Source of the DNA: Rhipicephalus microplus
Taxonomy: Eukaryota > Arthropoda > Arachnida > Ixodida > Ixodidae
NCBI RefSeq assembly: GCF_043290135.1
Contig: NC_134701.1
Location: 6,912,001 to 6,976,000, forward strand
Reading direction: 5' to 3'
DNA length: 64,000 nt
The notes under the pieces were generated by a model. The model worked only from the letters and a program-made list of their open reading frames with translations. It was not told the origin of the DNA and made no database searches. This document shows positions 61,840-64,000 of the stretch, in pieces. Numbering within the stretch: position 1 is the first letter of the stretch; each line of letters starts with the position of its first letter. Position numbers and translations under genes: made by a program.

Positions 61840-61876
61840 GCAAAACTGCGATTCGGCCTAGTTGGAATCTATCCAT
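59468..61876 (-). CDS. PLE reverse transcriptase / GIY-YIG endonuclease, copy 2
   Basis: Same ~802-aa protein as copy 1, with all RT and GIY-YIG motifs intact: YVDD at 479-482, motif A aspartates and YIG at 712-714. It differs by three residues from copy 1 (numbered from the ATG): A158V, V467F and E519G. The start is the ATG at 61,876; an earlier GTG at 62,017 opens the same frame but would not be a normal eukaryotic start. It is preceded by a 65-codon open stretch after the TGA of truncated copy 3, holding a candidate intron. It appears competent, but expression cannot be judged. Confidence 0.9.
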   Translation of the reverse strand: MDRFQLGRIAVLLQFISSSSGLLSSCPNFDLSNPAVLVPFIAVCECRARKLSWFLKNAQCPMEVLLVCGWLPPSEGHARRISKILRSESRRQVRHFKDCLRVACSSVSDGRLNVKVFREWCRQANILTEAMWNDVRRGLPRKKRDPPKGGLLLLGDVVVEERQQKVLRLGPKFCVEPRLDLVDKLSLTRDIARQVPEKEKDRCVVECVDVVAKASVSTTPCRNVARVASYLVENNLRVVQADKEGFLVVLPETMYVDKASAAIQKCFKECHVNVESVKRKAVELLRKCNLEKLASDVGNSKGLELKVFFTAKTHKQEVPFRPIVSEKGAWQKLVAGYLQKMLKSLKVNDPFLLANSEGLTGFFVSDNRKNSWGISIDAQDLYYSLPHVPLMHCVLECITENNEVTFRNTCGMPVESFLELLSFYLENTHVGFGDKTFIQAKGVCIGSKVAPVLSDIFMGSIDRDLSFCLQGVVYKVFRYVDDYLVLGCDVHKEDFRVSVLNAFNSLGKGLTFTSEVPVGNKLQFLDLKLDFLSDHVCWTFSPRAGKPLMSFASCHSKLVKNGIITNCFRSALVKSCFHTVHASFHEQVSRLQDEGYPFSVMLAVGTRLLKKLRRETAPCLETGGMTGSSSKVVAVPYVHRLSHRLKKVAGKYDVKVVFSAKNKIGGVCALVNQKCDRGTNAHKRCSIRHKLRFVECAHSVVYCIPLSCGCVYIGQTGRCINTRLREHMSSLKGRPVTHLAMHCNECACSPCFSDTTLLYRSRNKTSREIMEAYHIDKQKDNCVSHPSVALLTKEIALLSVNQ

Positions 61877-62375
61877 CCTGAAAATGTATGCGCAGGCGAA
61901 CAAGGACAAAGAAAGGAATACAAACTGGCGCAATCTAACAACTGATTTATTAATCGAAAAACATTGACTCTTTTTAACCCTCGGAACAGCGCTCCCTGGT
62001 GACCTAAAAAAACACACAATGCACTGCGCACTTACGACAACGATAACAAAAACATAAAAACGATAACAGTTTCATTGATTGACAGACAGGAGCGCGATTT
62101 CTTTTGTTAGTAAAGCTACTGAAGGGTGGCTAACACAGTTGTCTTTCTGCTTGTCTATATGATATGCCTCCATTATCTCCCTTGACGTCTTGTTTCTACT
62201 CCTATACAGCAAGGTAGTGTCGCTAAAGCAAGGAGAGCATGCGCACTCATTGCAATGCATTGCCAAATGGGTTACAGGCCGACCTTTCAGGCTTGACATA
62301 TGCTCTCTTAGCCTCGTGTTAATGCACCTGCCAGTCTGCCCTATATATACACAACCGCATGATAAAGGTATGCAA
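61840..62375 (-). mobile_element. Penelope-like element, 5'-truncated copy 3 (minus strand)
   Basis: Only the last ~300 coding bases and the following ~230 bp of the element are present. The sequence matches copies 1 and 2 up to TATGCAA at 62,375, then switches to the inverted set. A 5'-truncated copy upstream of a full one is a common PLE layout. Confidence 0.85.
62072..62375 (-). pseudogene. Truncated PLE endonuclease remnant (C-terminal ~100 aa)
   Basis: This encodes the last ~100 residues of the PLE protein, from IPLSCGCVYIGQTG to the stop. It keeps the YIG half of the GIY-YIG domain and the MEAYHI glutamate but lacks the RT and the first strand of the nuclease. The open frame continues a few codons into the inverted partner (to 62,392), which is a junction artefact. 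Confidence 0.85.
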
Positions 62376-62757
62376 CAGAGGGACCAACGCACATAAGAGA
62401 TGTAGCATAAGACATAAGCTCAGGTTTGTTGAATGTGCACACAGTGTGGTGTATTGCATACCTTTATCATGCGGTTGTGTATATATAGGGCAGACTGGCA
62501 GGTGCATTAACACGAGGCTAAGAGAGCATATGTCAAGCCTGAAAGGTCGGCCTGTAACCCATTTGGCAATGCATTGCAATGAGTGCGCATGCTCTCCTTG
62601 CTTTAGCGACACTACCTTGCTGTATAGGAGTAGAAACAAGACGTCAAGGGAGATAATGGAGGCATATCATATAGACAAGCAGAAAGACAACTGTGTTAGC
62701 CACCCTTCAGTAGCTTTACTAACAAAAGAAATCGCGCTCCTGTCTGTCAATCAATGA
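62376..62757 (+). pseudogene. Truncated PLE endonuclease remnant, inverted copy (C-terminal ~127 aa)
   Basis: Encodes the last ~127 residues of the PLE protein, including the Cys/His-rich stretch (RGTNAHKRC), the complete VYC...YIG nuclease core and the glutamate-bearing MEAYHI segment. It ends with the same SVNQ-stop as the full copies. A few codons upstream (from 62,359) are read from the opposite arm. It has no RT. Confidence 0.85.
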
Positions 62758-62793
62758 AACTGTTATCGTTTTTATGTTTTTGTTATCGTTGTC

Positions 62794-62951
62794 GTAAGTG
62801 CGCAGTGCATTGTGTGTTTTTTTAGGTCACCAGGGAGCGCTGTTCCGAGGGTTAAAAAGAGTCAATGTTTTTCGATTAATAAATCAGTTGTTAGATTGCG
62901 CCAGTTTGTATTCCTTTCTTTGTCCTTGTTCGCCTGCGCATACATTTTCAG
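62794..62951 (+). other. Candidate 158-bp 5'-UTR intron in the PLE terminal region
   Basis: The donor GTAAGT begins at 62,794. A pyrimidine-rich tract leads to the acceptor TTTTCAG ending at 62,951, one base before the ATG at 62,953. The corresponding minus-strand intervals are 61,878-62,035 and 59,274-59,431. PLEs are known to carry introns in their 5' regions, so this fits the family, but splicing is inferred from sequence only. Confidence 0.5.
62878..62883 (+). promoter_or_regulatory. AATAAA polyadenylation-like signal in PLE terminal repeat
   Basis: AATAAA lies about 120 bp after the stop codon at 62,755-62,757, inside the region shared by tandem copies. Minus-strand equivalents are at 56,738-56,743, 59,342-59,347 and 61,946-61,951. 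It could end the transcript of the upstream copy; it also sits within the candidate intron of the next one. Confidence 0.4.
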
Positions 62952-62952
62952 G

Positions 62953-64000
62953 ATGGATAGATTCCAACTAGGCCGAATCGCAGTTTTGCTTCAGTTTATT
63001 TCTAGTTCATCCGGCCTTCTTTCTTCATGTCCTAACTTTGACTTATCTAACCCGGCGGTTCTGGTGCCGTTTATCGCGGTCTGCGAATGCAGAGCCCGCA
63101 AGCTGAGCTGGTTCCTAAAGAATGCACAGTGCCCTATGGAAGTTCTGCTTGTGTGCGGGTGGTTGCCTCCATCGGAAGGACATGCGAGAAGAATCAGCAA
63201 GATTCTGCGATCAGAGAGCCGAAGACAGGTTAGGCACTTCAAGGATTGCCTAAGAGTGGCGTGTTCGTCTGTTTCTGATGGGCGTCTAAACGTCAAGGTC
63301 TTCCGCGAGTGGTGTAGACAAGCGAACATTTTAACTGAGGCCATGTGGAATGACGTGCGTCGGGGCTTGCCCAGGAAAAAGAGAGATCCGCCGAAGGGAG
63401 GCCTTCTACTCCTGGGTGATGCGGTGGTGGAAGAGCGCCAACAAAAGGTCCTGAGGTTGGGACCGAAGTTCTGTGTGGAGCCTAGACTTGACCTTGTGGA
63501 CAAGCTATCCCTCACAAGAGACATTGCCCGGCAAGTACCCGAAAAGGAAAAAGACAGATGTGTAGTGGAATGTGTGGACGTTGTCGCCAAAGCTTCGGTA
63601 AGCACCACGCCTTGCCGTAATGTCGCTCGGGTTGCTAGTTATTTGGTTGAGAACAACTTAAGAGTTGTTCAAGCGGACAAAGAAGGTTTTTTGGTTGTTC
63701 TACCGGAGACTATGTATGTAGATAAAGCCTCTGCGGCAATTCAAAAGTGCTTTAAAGAATGTCATGTGAATGTAGAAAGCGTGAAGAGGAAGGCTGTCGA
63801 GTTATTAAGGAAATGCAACTTAGAAAAACTTGCGTCGGATGTTGGGAATTCAAAGGGATTGGAATTGAAGGTGTTTTTCACAGCAAAAACCCATAAGCAG
63901 GAGGTTCCTTTTAGGCCTATTGTTTCAGAAAAAGGGGCGTGGCAGAAGCTAGTTGCGGGGTATCTGCAAAAGATGTTGAAGTCGTTGAAAGTAAATGACC
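62953..64000 (+). CDS. PLE reverse transcriptase / GIY-YIG protein, N-terminal part (runs off window)
   Basis: The ATG at 62,953 opens MDRFQLG, the same start chosen for the minus-strand copies. About 349 codons are present, ending just after the KTHK...RPIVS block, in the sequence LKVND that precedes motif A in the complete copies. The catalytic RT motifs and the nuclease lie beyond the window edge. The N-terminal ~300 residues show no domain I recognise; they are rich in Arg/Lys and contain a CECRARK segment. Confidence 0.85.
   Translation, partial: MDRFQLGRIAVLLQFISSSSGLLSSCPNFDLSNPAVLVPFIAVCECRARKLSWFLKNAQCPMEVLLVCGWLPPSEGHARRISKILRSESRRQVRHFKDCLRVACSSVSDGRLNVKVFREWCRQANILTEAMWNDVRRGLPRKKRDPPKGGLLLLGDAVVEERQQKVLRLGPKFCVEPRLDLVDKLSLTRDIARQVPEKEKDRCVVECVDVVAKASVSTTPCRNVARVASYLVENNLRVVQADKEGFLVVLPETMYVDKASAAIQKCFKECHVNVESVKRKAVELLRKCNLEKLASDVGNSKGLELKVFFTAKTHKQEVPFRPIVSEKGAWQKLVAGYLQKMLKSLKVND
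62990..64000 (+). mobile_element. Penelope-like element, plus-strand copy, cut by the window edge
   Basis: Start of a further copy in direct tandem with the inverted truncated copy. It matches copies 1 and 2 in reverse complement to the last base of the window. At the A158V site it has the alanine codon, like copy 1. Confidence 0.85.

Larger units (their letters stand above)
62376..62989 (+). mobile_element. Penelope-like element, 5'-truncated copy in inverted orientation
   Basis: Plus-strand PLE sequence beginning at CAGAGGGACC, inside the RT-endonuclease linker region, and running through the stop at 62,755-62,757 into the terminal region. It is slightly longer at its 5' end than minus-strand copy 3, leaving a 78-bp unpaired loop (62,376-62,453) between the inverted arms. 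Confidence 0.85.
60829..64000. repeat. Long inverted repeat of PLE sequence, arms at least 1,547 bp, 78-bp loop
   Basis: Bases 62,375 and downward pair with 62,454 and upward. The last base of the window (64,000) corresponds to 60,829. The arms are near-identical because both derive from the same PLE tandem set, and they would continue beyond the window. The loop is 62,376-62,453. Confidence 0.88.

Noticed and set aside
62757..62990. Hammerhead ribozyme in the PLE pseudo-LTR, reported for other PLEs
   Set aside because: I looked for the CTGANGA...GAAA core on the sense strand of the shared terminal region and did not find it. A structural search could still detect a divergent form.

Overview
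The window looks like metazoan nuclear DNA. It holds no conventional single-copy gene. About 88% of it (1 to about 56,631) is one head-to-tail array of a ~148-bp unit. The remaining 7.4 kb is a cluster of near-identical Penelope-like retroelement (PLE) copies that abuts the array. An animal is indicated by the PLE, which has a reverse transcriptase followed by a GIY-YIG endonuclease, and by the eukaryotic Pol III gene architecture of the array unit. The PLE protein reads like arthropod, perhaps tick or other chelicerate, elements, but that is a weak family impression and not an identification.

Array (1-56,631). Each unit is a ~74-bp tRNA-Asn(GTT)-like gene followed by a ~74-bp spacer. The tRNA part has a good A box, a B box in intact and mutated versions, a GTT anticodon in a CTGTTAA loop, and usually a T7-T9 run about 8-10 bp after the discriminator base. 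I estimate about 380 units, all on the + strand. They fall into recognisable subclasses: a GGTACGAG or GGTTCGAG T-arm, a shortened D-arm, altered anticodons, and altered terminators. Subclasses recur in the same order over long distances, so the array is a higher-order repeat built by repeated segmental duplication. Visible offsets are about 1.33 kb, 1.92 kb, 3.98 kb, 4.72 kb and 17.41 kb. Both strands are full of 60-240 codon open frames, but these are by-products of the unit (148 bp shifts frame each repeat) and are not annotated as genes.

PLE cluster (56,632-64,000). Two complete PLE copies lie in direct tandem on the minus strand with a 2,604-bp period. A third minus copy is 5'-truncated at 62,375. 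It meets, through a 78-bp non-palindromic loop, an inverted plus-strand set: another 5'-truncated copy followed by the start of a further copy that runs off the window. The inverted repeat has arms of at least 1,547 bp. Each complete copy encodes an ~802-aa RT plus GIY-YIG protein. The ~230-bp region shared between copies carries a candidate 5'-UTR intron ending one base before the ATG, and an AATAAA signal.

The two parts are probably related only by position: the element is inserted in, or borders, the tRNA satellite. The satellite is the most unusual object here. Whether its units are transcribed or give functional tRNA cannot be decided from sequence alone. Most show stem mismatches that suggest tRNA-derived pseudogenes or a Pol III-competent satellite rather than working Asn tRNAs.
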